This document shows positions 36,690-46,101 of a stretch of DNA of 64,000 bases, one piece after another. Every line of letters starts with the position of its first letter. Positions within the stretch are counted from its first letter, which is position 1. The position numbers and the translations under genes are program-made. The DNA is from GWE2-42-39 sp034003625 (GTDB lineage Bacteria; Bacteroidota; Bacteroidia; Bacteroidales; Prolixibacteraceae): positions 62,001-126,000 of the forward strand of contig JAVEYG010000005.1 in NCBI GenBank assembly GCA_034003625.1. Reading direction: 5' to 3'. The notes below the pieces were generated by a model, which worked only from the letters and a program-made list of their open reading frames with translations, ran no database searches and had not been told where the DNA came from.

Positions 36690-37673
36690 TTACTTTATTT
36701 TTAAACGTTTTATGCTTATTGTCATTTCCTTTTTGGCATTATCAACCTTATTCACATACACGTACGATGTATAGGTTTTATTTTCCGTCTGCACCAAAGC
36801 CCCCTGATCTGCAGATAATGTTAATGCGTAATCAGCAGCATTGTTAAATTGTGGACTTTCCAAATCTATATCATCAATGAATATAGTAGGAGGAGCACCT
36901 TTTAGCTGACCATCCTTCATGTTATCAATGCGTTTCTCCATCTTTGTTGCTAATTTTGTCCATGAATTTGGGATTGAAAGGCTGGTAAGATAATTTCCAT
37001 TGGCAAGAGAAACTATTGAATGGCCGAATGCTCCTCCACTCATCCCCATTGTTGCTTTATACAGATACACAAAATCTATTTTTCCGGAAAGATTTTGTGC
37101 CTCAACTTGTTCTCTGGTATATGCCGTCATATCTGCAATTGAGAAATAGCAAGCCCCTCCATCTTTTAACAGGATGTTTCTCTTCATATCCATTTTACTA
37201 ATAGTATATTCCGGAGTCCGAATACTGACTTTGTCACCCGAAGTGTTAATTCCACTGAACTCAAAATATACTTTTGTCCCCCGGGCAGTTTCCGGTATTA
37301 CATAATAGTACTGAAGCGTAACGGCATTTGTGTCTACCAGTTGAACTGTTGAAACAGAGCCGGTTGTAACACTATCTTTTACAGTTAGTACATTCTTGTC
37401 AATACCAGTACTACGATCCGTATATATCGAATACCGACTAAAGCCGGTTCCCACGGAACCTTCGATTGAAGCTTCAGCAGATGCTGATTTCAACTTGCCA
37501 ACCAATGTTCCCAAAGCGTATTTAAATTCTATCTTTTGTCCAACAATAGCTGGTTCAACAGATTGTTTGATAAAATCGTTTTTAAATGATGATTGAGTTT
37601 CATCTTTCTCACATGAAAGGAAATAAACAGCAATAAAAACGACAAAAGTTATATTCGTAAGATTTATTTTCAT
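36690..37673 (-). CDS. surface lipoprotein, DUF4466-like (SusE-position glycan-binding protein)
   Basis: A 327-residue lipoprotein (lipobox VYFLSC). The sequence resembles DUF4466 proteins: an N-terminal Ig-like half and a C-terminal half with IDFVYLYKATMGMSGGAFGHS and TKLATKMEKRID. It occupies the position in the PUL where SusE/SusF-type surface glycan-binding proteins lie, downstream of SusD. It probably binds the substrate glycan at the outer membrane. Assignment to DUF4466 is by recall of motif pattern and is moderate. Confidence 0.65.
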   Translation of the reverse strand: MKINLTNITFVVFIAVYFLSCEKDETQSSFKNDFIKQSVEPAIVGQKIEFKYALGTLVGKLKSASAEASIEGSVGTGFSRYSIYTDRSTGIDKNVLTVKDSVTTGSVSTVQLVDTNAVTLQYYYVIPETARGTKVYFEFSGINTSGDKVSIRTPEYTISKMDMKRNILLKDGGACYFSIADMTAYTREQVEAQNLSGKIDFVYLYKATMGMSGGAFGHSIVSLANGNYLTSLSIPNSWTKLATKMEKRIDNMKDGQLKGAPPTIFIDDIDLESPQFNNAADYALTLSADQGALVQTENKTYTSYVYVNKVDNAKKEMTISIKRLKIK

Positions 37674-37698
37674 AGCAAATAATTCTAATATTCAACAA

Positions 37699-38085
37699 TT
37701 AGTTCTGTATGGTAATAGTAATCGTATAGGTCTTTCTTATTTTTCGATTACCTGATACGACTGTATATTGACGTGGTTCTGAGAAATCTATCCATTGTCC
37801 CATTGCAGGTTCAAGTATTGCATCAGTAACTAAACTACAATAGGGTTTAACATGCTTTAGATTTGTACCAAATTTGACAACTCCTGTCACCGTTTGAGCG
37901 ACAGTATCAATTAAAGCTTTCCCGGTTAAAACCGAAACATTCTCAGGACCTAATAGATCAAAAAAACTCATGTAGCATTCACTTCTTTGTGTTATTAGCA
38001 ATCCACTATCATCCAAGGTGTTGTTTTCACATGACATAGCCCCCAGTAATGTAACGAACAGCGTAATTATAATTATCTTTTTCAT
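37699..38085 (-). CDS. small surface lipoprotein of PUL, DUF5018-like
   Basis: A 128-residue lipoprotein (lipobox GAMSC) containing one Ig-like domain (TVTGVVKFGTNLKHVKPYCS ... YTVVSGNRKIRKTYTITI). The pattern ending in a YTVT-like strand is that of DUF5018-type modules, common in SusE-position proteins. It starts 19 bp after SusD and is followed by the DUF4466-like gene, so it is probably an accessory glycan-binding or scaffold lipoprotein. Confidence 0.6.
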   Translation of the reverse strand: MKKIIIITLFVTLLGAMSCENNTLDDSGLLITQRSECYMSFFDLLGPENVSVLTGKALIDTVAQTVTGVVKFGTNLKHVKPYCSLVTDAILEPAMGQWIDFSEPRQYTVVSGNRKIRKTYTITITIQN

Positions 38086-38104
38086 CTCTTCTGTTTTTTA
38101 GAAT

Positions 38105-39880
38105 TTATAACCATGGGTCATTTTGTGTAAGCTTAGGATTAACATCTCTTTCTGCCGGTGGTATCCTGAAAATGTAATACCTCTGGTAATCTCTGGTTTG
38201 TGCATTTTTAAATTCGTCTCTAACCTTTTCTCCCCATGTATTATAATATATCAAACCATCAGGAGCCGGCCATGTTTCTTCCACTTTTTTCCATCTGCGC
38301 AAATCAAAGAACCGCAACCCTTCTCCAACAAATTCAACAATTCGTTCTTGCTCAATAGCCTTAAAAAACAGTTCTTTTGAACCAAATTTGGATTTATCCA
38401 GAGGAGGGAGTTTTCCCCTGTATCTGATTTTATCAATTAATGTAAAAAGTTCATCTGTTGGACCATTTTGAACTTCATTAACAGCTTCGCAATACATCAG
38501 CCATATATCGGGTAACCGCATCAGGTAAAAATCCTGTGGACCATCATACGTTTGGTAACCATCGATTACCCTTACATATTTGCGGAACACATAGCCTGAT
38601 TTCATTCCCCCATAGTTGATGTAAGTGACGCCATTGGGATTTTTAAACTTCAATGCTATGCTGTCCAGAAAAACTGTACCATCAGCATTAGTTCTCGGAT
38701 ATTTTTCTCCGTCCCAAAGCATGGTACCTCTCATCCGCCAATCACGTCCTTGATATGTTTTCGGATTAATGGATCCATTTATTGTTGCCGCATTATTACT
38801 CAATACAAGAGGAGGAGCATAACCGCCTGTTGAGATCAACTGATATTTGTTTACTAATCTAACATTTGGCGAAAACCAACATTCTCCCCATCCTGTATTT
38901 CTGGTTCCAAATGCACGTAATATCGATTCCCCTTGATTTAAAAGAGGGCCACCATATTGCACCGAGAATATTATTTCAGATGCATATTCATTATTCGGTT
39001 GAAAAAGTTTAAAGTAGTTTGGAGTTTGGTAAGTCCCCGGATCGCCCTCATTGAAGAGCGTAAGACCATAGGTGGGATTCATGGCTTCTTTAAAATCCAG
39101 TGCTGCTGATGCGTAATAGGTCGATGCTTCTCCTAACTTATTGTCGTTTTTCATCCAACAGGCCCAAAATAGTTTTACTTTACCGCTAAAACTTAAAGCA
39201 GCCATTTTGGTCGCCCGCCCCCGGTCAGATGTCGGATATGATTTTGGCAATACTAACGCTGCATAAGCTAAATCTGCCAGAATAGTATCTTTGATAACCG
39301 TTTTTGAGGTACGTTCCATGGAATAGGCTTCGTTGTTATTAATTTTTTTGGTATAAAATGGAACATCACCCCACAAATCAATTAAACGAAAATAATTCAG
39401 TGCACGCAAAAATCTTGCTTCACCTTCTAATCGGTTTATTAAAGATAAACTCGATGCATCAGCCATTTGGGGCTTCATTAATCTTATATTCTCAATAGCA
39501 TCATTGGCTCTATTGATTGTTTTATAGCAATTGCGCCAATGAAAATCAAAATTACCTCCAAGCCCTGATGGGTTGTAATAATCTGTATAACCATCATCAA
39601 ACCTTGTATGCACAAATTCTCCAGCACCATCCCAGTTATAATCCTTTCCAAAAGTACCCCTGTTGGCATCATAAACGCCATTAACAGCAAATACAGCATC
39701 ATCCGTTTTTTTCCAGAAAAGATCACTTGACATCTCTGCACGGGGAGTTTGTTCCAACAAATCCTTGGTACAAGAGCCTGATATGATAACAGTAAAGAAC
39801 AAAGATGAGATAATCAAATTGTGAATGAACCTATTTCCAGCGTTGGACAACCCGGTCATATTTTTACTTATTTTTTTCAT
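38105..39880 (-). CDS. SusD/RagB family outer-membrane lipoprotein
   Basis: A 591-residue SusD-type glycan-binding lipoprotein with lipobox ISGSC. N-terminal pattern LEQTPRAEMSSDLFWKKTDDAVFAVNGVYDA, TPR-like helices (EGEARFLRALNYFRLIDLWGDVPF), and C-terminal IVEFVGEGLRFFDLRRWK are all diagnostic. It closes the lid of the SusC transporter. It follows SusC by 20 bp. Confidence 0.96.
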   Translation of the reverse strand: MKKISKNMTGLSNAGNRFIHNLIISSLFFTVIISGSCTKDLLEQTPRAEMSSDLFWKKTDDAVFAVNGVYDANRGTFGKDYNWDGAGEFVHTRFDDGYTDYYNPSGLGGNFDFHWRNCYKTINRANDAIENIRLMKPQMADASSLSLINRLEGEARFLRALNYFRLIDLWGDVPFYTKKINNNEAYSMERTSKTVIKDTILADLAYAALVLPKSYPTSDRGRATKMAALSFSGKVKLFWACWMKNDNKLGEASTYYASAALDFKEAMNPTYGLTLFNEGDPGTYQTPNYFKLFQPNNEYASEIIFSVQYGGPLLNQGESILRAFGTRNTGWGECWFSPNVRLVNKYQLISTGGYAPPLVLSNNAATINGSINPKTYQGRDWRMRGTMLWDGEKYPRTNADGTVFLDSIALKFKNPNGVTYINYGGMKSGYVFRKYVRVIDGYQTYDGPQDFYLMRLPDIWLMYCEAVNEVQNGPTDELFTLIDKIRYRGKLPPLDKSKFGSKELFFKAIEQERIVEFVGEGLRFFDLRRWKKVEETWPAPDGLIYYNTWGEKVRDEFKNAQTRDYQRYYIFRIPPAERDVNPKLTQNDPWL

Positions 39881-39900
39881 AATACTCTTTCTTGATTAAA

Positions 39901-42900
39901 TTAAAAGTCTAAATTCACGCCGAATGAAAAAGTAGAGAGCAAAGGATATGGATCATTATTGGTTCGGGATTTTTCCGGATCTATACCCCTAAATTTGGTA
40001 AGTGTAAATAAATTCTCTGAAGAGAAATAAATCCTGAGTTTTTCTACTCCCAGAAGTTCTATTGTTCTTTTCGGAAAATTATAACCAACCATAATATTTT
40101 TCAACCTTATGTAACTGAAGTCGTCTAACCAAAAATCTGTTCCTGAATTATTATTTCCCCCATTCCCGGTTAAAAGACGTGGTAATGTAGCACTTCGGTT
40201 GTCCAGGCTCCATGTATCGTGCCAAAGAAAATCGGCAAAACCGCGTCTTGCTGCCGGGATGGTAGTATTATTAAATAAATCCAGCCAATAATCCTTTCTT
40301 AAAGCTGCTCCCTGAAATAAAATATTAACATCGATGCCATGCCAATTTGCATATAGATTTAGCCCTCCTTGCAATGGAAAACTATTTTGATTGAAGATGG
40401 GAAAAGCTTTTCTGTCTTCACTGGTATACTGACCATCGCCATTCAAATCTTTATAAAGAATATCACCAGGCGCTACATAGCGGTTATTTTGGTATGGAGC
40501 ATTTTGAATATCGTCCCAACTCTGTGCTATTCCATAACTTTCTGAAGTATAAACAAATTGATATGGCAAATTCAGATATGTATTTCCCTTAGCAAGGAAT
40601 TCATTCCATTTCAATAACTTATTGTAGTTGTATGAGAGATTTAGGTTAACGCCATAGTTTACTTCACCGATATTTGAATTCCATGTGATATTTGCTTCGA
40701 TACCACGATTTTGAAGTTCTCCGATATTTACCCGTGGCGCATTATACCCGGATAAAAGGGAAGATAATTGTGATGGACGGATCATATCGGTTGTCAAACG
40801 GTTATAAAGATCAAATTCTGAAGTAATTTTTCCATTAAGAAAGACAAAATCTAATCCTATATTTGTTACAGCCGTTTCCTCCCATGAAAAATCTGGGTTA
40901 ATAATCTTATTAGCACTAAAACCTTTAACAAGTTTCCCATCTAAAATATAATTGGTTAGTTGATAGGTATCCTTTTGTTCATATCTTCCTACCCCTGAAT
41001 TGTTTCCGAGTTTTCCGTATGAAGCTCTCAATTTTCCAGAAGTGACAACCTTTCTTATTGAAGCAAAGAATTGCTCTTCAGTAAATCTCCATCCTACTGC
41101 CAATGAAGGGAAGAATCCAAATTGTGAACCTGTTAAGAATTTTGAAGATCCATCATATCGGGCATTGGCTTCAAAGAGATACTTATCTTTGATACTATAG
41201 TTAAATCTTCCGATATAAGAAAGTAGCCCTTCGGCATTAGAAGTGCCACTGTTTGTCTGGTTCGTCGATAAAGCTGCATCCAATTCCGTTAACGATGGAT
41301 GAATGCGGTCTGTCCGGGATGCGGTTAATGACCGACCGTTCCAGTATTCCTCTGTTGCTCCGGCAAGAAGGCTTATGTGATGACCATTAAGCAAATTCCT
41401 TTCGTACGTAATTCTCCCTTGAAGAAGTGTTTTATACCCATTTAGATTGGTATTGCCTACTCCTGCAGTTTCACCAATAAGTACCCTGCTCATCTGTCCG
41501 GTCTGAAAATTCCATTCGATGGTAGGGTCTTCATAGTGTTTATTAAAATGATCGTAATACCTTAACCCATAATCAATACGAACTTTTAGCCCTTCAATGG
41601 GAGTCCATTCTCCCATTAAATTGCCATTAAATTCTCTTTTATCCTGAATATTATGAATATTTGCATACCTTGATAGATTATTCTGAGCAAATACATCTTC
41701 GCCATAAGCCATAGCCCCTCCATATTTACCTGTTACCGGATCTATTGGCAGAATGCCCGCAATAGCACCCTGAACATCACCCATTGTAGGGGTAATAAAA
41801 CCATCCGAAAGGCTATAGTACATTTTAGACCATTGTCCATCCATCCTAAGCCCAACATTTATTTTGGGGTTTATTTTATAATCAAGGTTTACTCTGAAAT
41901 TGTAACGTTTAAAATCATTATAAATCTGAACACCTTTCTCATTTATAATACCCGCTGAAATAAAAAAGGCCATTTTCTCTGATCCTCCGGTCGCAGAAAG
42001 ATTATGCGTTTGAATTTTACCCGTTCTTATCATTAAGTCCCATTGATTGGTATTAGGATAAAGAAAAGGATCAACCATTCCTTTTGCAAGCCACTCGTCT
42101 ATCGTACCTTGTTTAAAAACCTGGCTATTTTGTCCATTATCGGCAGCACGCTTATGCATCGTTAATGATCTGGGATAATCTGCAAAATAGTTATAAAAAT
42201 TTGTCGGTTGCGACAATGAAAAATTTCCCGTATAACTTAATATTGATTTATCTCTCGTCCCAGTTTTCGTAGTTATTAAAATAACACCGTTAGCTGCACG
42301 GGAACCATAAATTGATGAAGATGCTGCATCTTTTAAAACAGAGATACTTTCAATATCATTCATATTAATGCGGTTTATATCTACATCGGGCATTCCATCC
42401 ACAACAACCAAAGGCGATGAATTATTTACAGTACCTAATCCTCGTATTTGTAAAGATGCACCATCCTTTCCAGCCATGCCTGTCGATTGCTGTACTGAAA
42501 GCCCAGGAATTAAACCTGATAAACCGGTCGAGATATTAGTTAAGGTTCTGCTTGAGATATTATCATTTATTTTTATTGCAGCAACAGAACCAACAAGGTT
42601 AACTTTTTTCTGAATCCCATACCCAATAGCTACTACCTCCTCGATCCCAACTGTTTCTTCTTCCATTGTAATATTAATCGAAGATTTTCCTGCCATTTTT
42701 ATTTCCTGGCTTTTCATTCCCACAAACGAAAAAACCAGCACTGCATCCGCCGGAACATTTGCAAGTATATATTTTCCGTCGAAGTCGGTAATAGTTCCGG
42801 TAGTAGTACTTTTCAGGACCACCGAAACTCCCGGCAGCGGTTGCCCCGACGAATCGGTAACTCTTCCGGAAATGGTTTTGTTTTGTTGGTTTTGCATTCC

Positions 42901-43269
42901 TTCTGCCGGGGTAATAATGATCAGGTTGTTTTCCATTACTTTGAATGAAATATTGGCTCCATCGAAAACCTCTTTCAGGATGCTTTCCACATTTTTGTTT
43001 TCACTGTTCACTGACACTTTCCGGTTCAGATCGATAAACTGTTCGTTGTAAAAGAACCGGAACTCGCTTTGCTCTTCAATAGTTTGAAGCACTTCCCGTA
43101 CCGTACGGTTTTTCATGTCGAATGAAAGTTTCGCGTTTTGCGAATAAACCGAGGCCGACAGCTGCATTACACACAGAAATAACAAACTGAATGTTAGTTT
43201 CATAGTTAGAAAAATTTTCCCGGACCTGCGCATTTTCGTACGCCACCGGCAGTTACGTTTTTTTTTCAT
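39901..43269 (-). CDS. SusC/RagA TonB-dependent transporter with STN signalling domain
   Basis: A 1122-residue TonB-dependent transporter. Order: signal region (1-44), STN domain (about 47-120; VREVLQTIEEQSEFRFFYNE), carboxypeptidase-regulatory-like domain (KTISGRVTDSSGQPLPGVSVV, 130-205), plug (GMPDVDINRINMNDIESISV, ASSSIYGSRAANGVILI), and a 22-strand barrel ending STFSFGVNLDF. The STN domain is found when a SusC is controlled by an adjacent FecR/ECF-sigma pair, as here. It imports the target oligosaccharide. Base composition shifts around 42700: the N-terminal coding part is GC-richer, like the sigma/FecR genes, and the plug and barrel part is AT-rich, like the PUL. Confidence 0.96.
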   Translation of the reverse strand: MKKKRNCRWRTKMRRSGKIFLTMKLTFSLLFLCVMQLSASVYSQNAKLSFDMKNRTVREVLQTIEEQSEFRFFYNEQFIDLNRKVSVNSENKNVESILKEVFDGANISFKVMENNLIIITPAEGMQNQQNKTISGRVTDSSGQPLPGVSVVLKSTTTGTITDFDGKYILANVPADAVLVFSFVGMKSQEIKMAGKSSINITMEEETVGIEEVVAIGYGIQKKVNLVGSVAAIKINDNISSRTLTNISTGLSGLIPGLSVQQSTGMAGKDGASLQIRGLGTVNNSSPLVVVDGMPDVDINRINMNDIESISVLKDAASSSIYGSRAANGVILITTKTGTRDKSILSYTGNFSLSQPTNFYNYFADYPRSLTMHKRAADNGQNSQVFKQGTIDEWLAKGMVDPFLYPNTNQWDLMIRTGKIQTHNLSATGGSEKMAFFISAGIINEKGVQIYNDFKRYNFRVNLDYKINPKINVGLRMDGQWSKMYYSLSDGFITPTMGDVQGAIAGILPIDPVTGKYGGAMAYGEDVFAQNNLSRYANIHNIQDKREFNGNLMGEWTPIEGLKVRIDYGLRYYDHFNKHYEDPTIEWNFQTGQMSRVLIGETAGVGNTNLNGYKTLLQGRITYERNLLNGHHISLLAGATEEYWNGRSLTASRTDRIHPSLTELDAALSTNQTNSGTSNAEGLLSYIGRFNYSIKDKYLFEANARYDGSSKFLTGSQFGFFPSLAVGWRFTEEQFFASIRKVVTSGKLRASYGKLGNNSGVGRYEQKDTYQLTNYILDGKLVKGFSANKIINPDFSWEETAVTNIGLDFVFLNGKITSEFDLYNRLTTDMIRPSQLSSLLSGYNAPRVNIGELQNRGIEANITWNSNIGEVNYGVNLNLSYNYNKLLKWNEFLAKGNTYLNLPYQFVYTSESYGIAQSWDDIQNAPYQNNRYVAPGDILYKDLNGDGQYTSEDRKAFPIFNQNSFPLQGGLNLYANWHGIDVNILFQGAALRKDYWLDLFNNTTIPAARRGFADFLWHDTWSLDNRSATLPRLLTGNGGNNNSGTDFWLDDFSYIRLKNIMVGYNFPKRTIELLGVEKLRIYFSSENLFTLTKFRGIDPEKSRTNNDPYPLLSTFSFGVNLDF

Positions 43270-43346
43270 AAATTTGAATCGTTAAAGTTTACGAATTGTT
43301 ACCGGCAGACTGGACATTTGACAGTAACATGAATGAACTCAGCAAT

Positions 43347-43374
43347 AAAGAGAGGCCTCGCGAGGTCTCTCTTT
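43347..43374. terminator. stem-loop between FecR and SusC genes
   Basis: AAAGAGAGGCCTCG (43347-43360) and CGAGGTCTCTCTTT (43361-43374) form an inverted repeat with one mismatch, centred on CCTCGCGAGG. It lies directly after the FecR stop and before the SusC start, so it would end the sigma/FecR transcript. Confidence 0.65.
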
Positions 43375-44430
43375 TTATTTTTTCAGCAGTGTTTCAAAGT
43401 TTTTCAATTTAGATTCATCAATTGACAAGGTGACATGCTTATTAATGAGTTTGTATTTCAATGGGGAAGAATACGAAATGGCCGTTAATACCTGTTCAAT
43501 GGTTTCATCTTTTATGGTCCCTCCAAATTCATAGGTTTTAATCCGTTCATCGCTAAAAGTGAAATCGACGTTGTAACGCCGTTCCAACAACCGCGACAAT
43601 TCCCCCAGAGTTGTATTTTTTATGACCCATTTATTGGTGGTCCACGAAACTTCGTACACATCGGGGCTGTCCAGCACTGTAAACTGGTTATCCGAGGGGT
43701 TAAAAACCGCCTTTTGGCCGGGCTTCAAAAGAACTTCCGAAGGTTTCCCGGTTGTGTGATTTTGTAATTTCACCAAACCTTCGATCAAAATGGTTTGTAC
43801 AGCAGCTTCGTCGGGATAAGCCTTTACGTTGAATTTGGTACCCAGTGCAGTAACCGATATTTCTTTGGCCTTTACAACGAGTGGCAGTTTTTTGTTTTTC
43901 GCCACCTCAAAACAGGCTTCCCCTTCCAGTTGGATGTTGCGGTTGCGGGTTCCAAATTGCGGGTCCACTCTCAGTGTGGTGCCGGCATTGAGCCAGACAA
44001 ACGATCCGTCGTTGAGTTTTAGGTTGGTTTTCGAGCCATAAGGCGCAGTATACTCAACCCAGCTGGAAGAAGAAAGCCCGGCGCTGAAACGCGGTTGCAG
44101 CCAGGAATATACCAGTCCCCCGATGAAAAGTGCCACCATAAAAACTGCTGCATACCGGCCAATCTGCCGAAAGAAAAGAAACGGATTTTTTTTGCTGCCC
44201 ATCTTTGTGCCGAGCCTGGCCCAGGCTTTATCCACATCAAAATCTTTTTCCCTCCGGGAAATCTGCCCTGCTTCCCACAGATCGACCAATTGGCCGAACA
44301 GGCGGCTGTTTTCTTCGCTTTCCTCTAACCATGCGGTCAGAAGTGCAGAATCACATCCGTCCCGGTTTCCACACAAATAGCTGACAATAGAAACCTTAAT
44401 TTTTTCGGACAAATTATTTTTTTGTGCCAT
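43375..44430 (-). CDS. FecR family anti-sigma factor
   Basis: A 351-residue inner-membrane protein. Cytoplasmic N-terminal region (1-80), one membrane helix (IGRYAAVFMVALFIGGLVY, about 91-109), a FecR domain (KTNLKLNDGSFVWLNAGTTL ... ACFEVAKNKKLPLVVKAKEI) and a C-terminal DUF4974-like domain (TTLGELSRLLERRYNVDFTF). It would hold the ECF sigma factor encoded upstream and release it on contact with the STN domain of SusC. The gap to the sigma gene is 55 bp. Confidence 0.93.
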   Translation of the reverse strand: MAQKNNLSEKIKVSIVSYLCGNRDGCDSALLTAWLEESEENSRLFGQLVDLWEAGQISRREKDFDVDKAWARLGTKMGSKKNPFLFFRQIGRYAAVFMVALFIGGLVYSWLQPRFSAGLSSSSWVEYTAPYGSKTNLKLNDGSFVWLNAGTTLRVDPQFGTRNRNIQLEGEACFEVAKNKKLPLVVKAKEISVTALGTKFNVKAYPDEAAVQTILIEGLVKLQNHTTGKPSEVLLKPGQKAVFNPSDNQFTVLDSPDVYEVSWTTNKWVIKNTTLGELSRLLERRYNVDFTFSDERIKTYEFGGTIKDETIEQVLTAISYSSPLKYKLINKHVTLSIDESKLKNFETLLKK

Positions 44431-44485
44431 TTTGTTTGATTTGTACTACTATGACACAAAAAAAGGAAGGAGGTATTACACGAGC

Positions 44486-45079
44486 TTAAAAAAATTCTGG
44501 AAATTGAAGAATTAGTATGGGGAGATAATCTTTCAGCCCCACGCGAAGTTTTATCAATGCCCTGTATATTTGAACTTTCACCGTATTTTCGGAAATCCCC
44601 AACTGGTCGGCAATTTCTTTGTGCGAACGTTCTTCAAAGCGGCTCAGGTAAAAAATTTCGCGGCACTGTTCGGGCAATTTTTCAATTTCTGCCTTGATTT
44701 TTTCTTCCAGTTCCCGTCCAATCAGGTCGGTCAGCGGATATTTGTCGGAAACCGGGTATTTTATTTTCAGGGCCAGCAGCGCGGCTTCATTTTCCGATAT
44801 TATATGTTTCCGGCTTTTTTCGCGGTTAAGGTAATTGATGCACGAATTTTTCACCGATTGAAAAAGATACGATGAAACCGATTTGTGAATCGTTAAACTT
44901 TCCCTTTTTTCCCAGAAGTTCAGGAATACATCGGTCACTAAGTCTTCGGCAATATCGTTTTGTGAAACGAAACCCACGGCGTAGGCACAAAGGCGTTTGT
45001 AGTACGTTCGAAAGAGTATTTCAAATCCCTTTTTATTTCCATTGGCGACCGACCGTACAAGTTCCTGTTCAAGGTTCAT
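44486..45079 (-). CDS. ECF RNA polymerase sigma-70 factor (PUL regulator)
   Basis: A 197-residue ECF sigma factor: region 2 FEILFRTYYKRLCAYAVGFV ... DLVTDVFLNFWEKRE and region 4 LPEQCREIFYLSRFEERSHKEIADQLGISENTV with a helix-turn-helix. Paired with FecR downstream and a SusC with an STN domain beyond it, it is expected to activate transcription of the SusC-led operon when substrate binds. A weak -7-like TATATTCG (plus 45099-45106) lies upstream. Confidence 0.95.
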   Translation of the reverse strand: MNLEQELVRSVANGNKKGFEILFRTYYKRLCAYAVGFVSQNDIAEDLVTDVFLNFWEKRESLTIHKSVSSYLFQSVKNSCINYLNREKSRKHIISENEAALLALKIKYPVSDKYPLTDLIGRELEEKIKAEIEKLPEQCREIFYLSRFEERSHKEIADQLGISENTVKVQIYRALIKLRVGLKDYLPILILQFPEFF

Positions 45080-45517
45080 TTTCCTTGGTTTTGAGTTACG
45101 AATATACGGGATGATTTTGAAATTGAGTTGTCTTCCGGAAATTTTACTCTTTTACTGGTATTTTTTGCAGCGGTGATGACTTTTCAACAATCATTTCAGA
45201 ACAATTTGTATAAACCATATTCTTTTCTATCCTCAAGCCGGACGGATTCTTCCTTTTCCAATCGATGAAAGGGGAGCAAAAATCTTGTCCCAACGACCCT
45301 CACCCAGGCGTTGAGACGGCCTGCCCACCTTTCTGAAGATTGGTTCAACTGACTTCCTCTTTTGCTTTTCAAACTATCTTATTTTAGAAAAGAACAAATA
45401 ATTAGTGAAGTGGATAAAGGTAAAAAGACTATTTTTGATAACGCTTACACCTCCTCCATTTCCTTATCTCTGTATAATTTATACTTTTACGATGTTTGAT
45501 ACCAAAACAGAAAAATT
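45080..45517. other. 438-bp intergenic region, nothing recognised
   Basis: No gene or repeat is recognised between the divergent sigma-factor and rdgB genes. TACTTTTA at 45482-45489 is one base off the -7 consensus and may serve rdgB. Confidence 0.5.
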
Positions 45518-46099
45518 ATGGCACAATTAGTATTTGCCACCAACAACCTACACAAATTGCGCGAACTGCAACAAATTCTCGGCAATTCAATTCAATTGCT
45601 GAGTTTAACCGATATCGGCTGCACCGACGAGGTTCCCGAAAATCAGGAAACGCTGGAAGGAAATGCTTCCGAAAAGGCATTTTACATATACAATAAGTTT
45701 GGGTACAACTGTTTTGCCGACGATACCGGATTGGAGATTGACGCTCTGGACGGGGCGCCAGGCGTTTATTCGGCACGCTATGCCGGACCCGAAAAATCGG
45801 CCTCCAATAACATGGCTAAAGTTCTTCGCGAAATGGAAAAAATAAATTCGCGCAAAGCCCGTTTTAGGACTGTGATTTCGCTGGTTGTTGATGGGAAGGA
45901 AAAACAGTTTGAAGGCATTGTGGAAGGGGAAATATTGCGTGAAGCAAGGGGAACGGCAGGTTTTGGCTACGATCCCATTTTCCAGCCTGAAGGATTTGTC
46001 GAATCCTTTGGCGAGATGGACGTAGATACAAAGAACAACATCAGCCACCGGGGGCGGGCTGTCGAAAAATTAGTTGACTACCTGAAAAATATGAATTAG
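45518..46099 (+). CDS. rdgB: XTP/dITP diphosphatase (RdgB/HAM1)
   Basis: A 193-residue nucleotide-sanitising pyrophosphatase that hydrolyses dITP and XTP to monophosphates. Motifs: ATNNLHKLRELQ at the N-terminus (phosphate binding), FADDTGLEIDALDGAPGVYS (metal binding, about 67-), GFGYDPIFQPEG, and SHRGRAVEKL. First gene of a tight three-gene unit with porZ (2-bp gap) and recO. Confidence 0.95.
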   Translation: MAQLVFATNNLHKLRELQQILGNSIQLLSLTDIGCTDEVPENQETLEGNASEKAFYIYNKFGYNCFADDTGLEIDALDGAPGVYSARYAGPEKSASNNMAKVLREMEKINSRKARFRTVISLVVDGKEKQFEGIVEGEILREARGTAGFGYDPIFQPEGFVESFGEMDVDTKNNISHRGRAVEKLVDYLKNMN

Positions 46100-46101
46100 C
46101 A

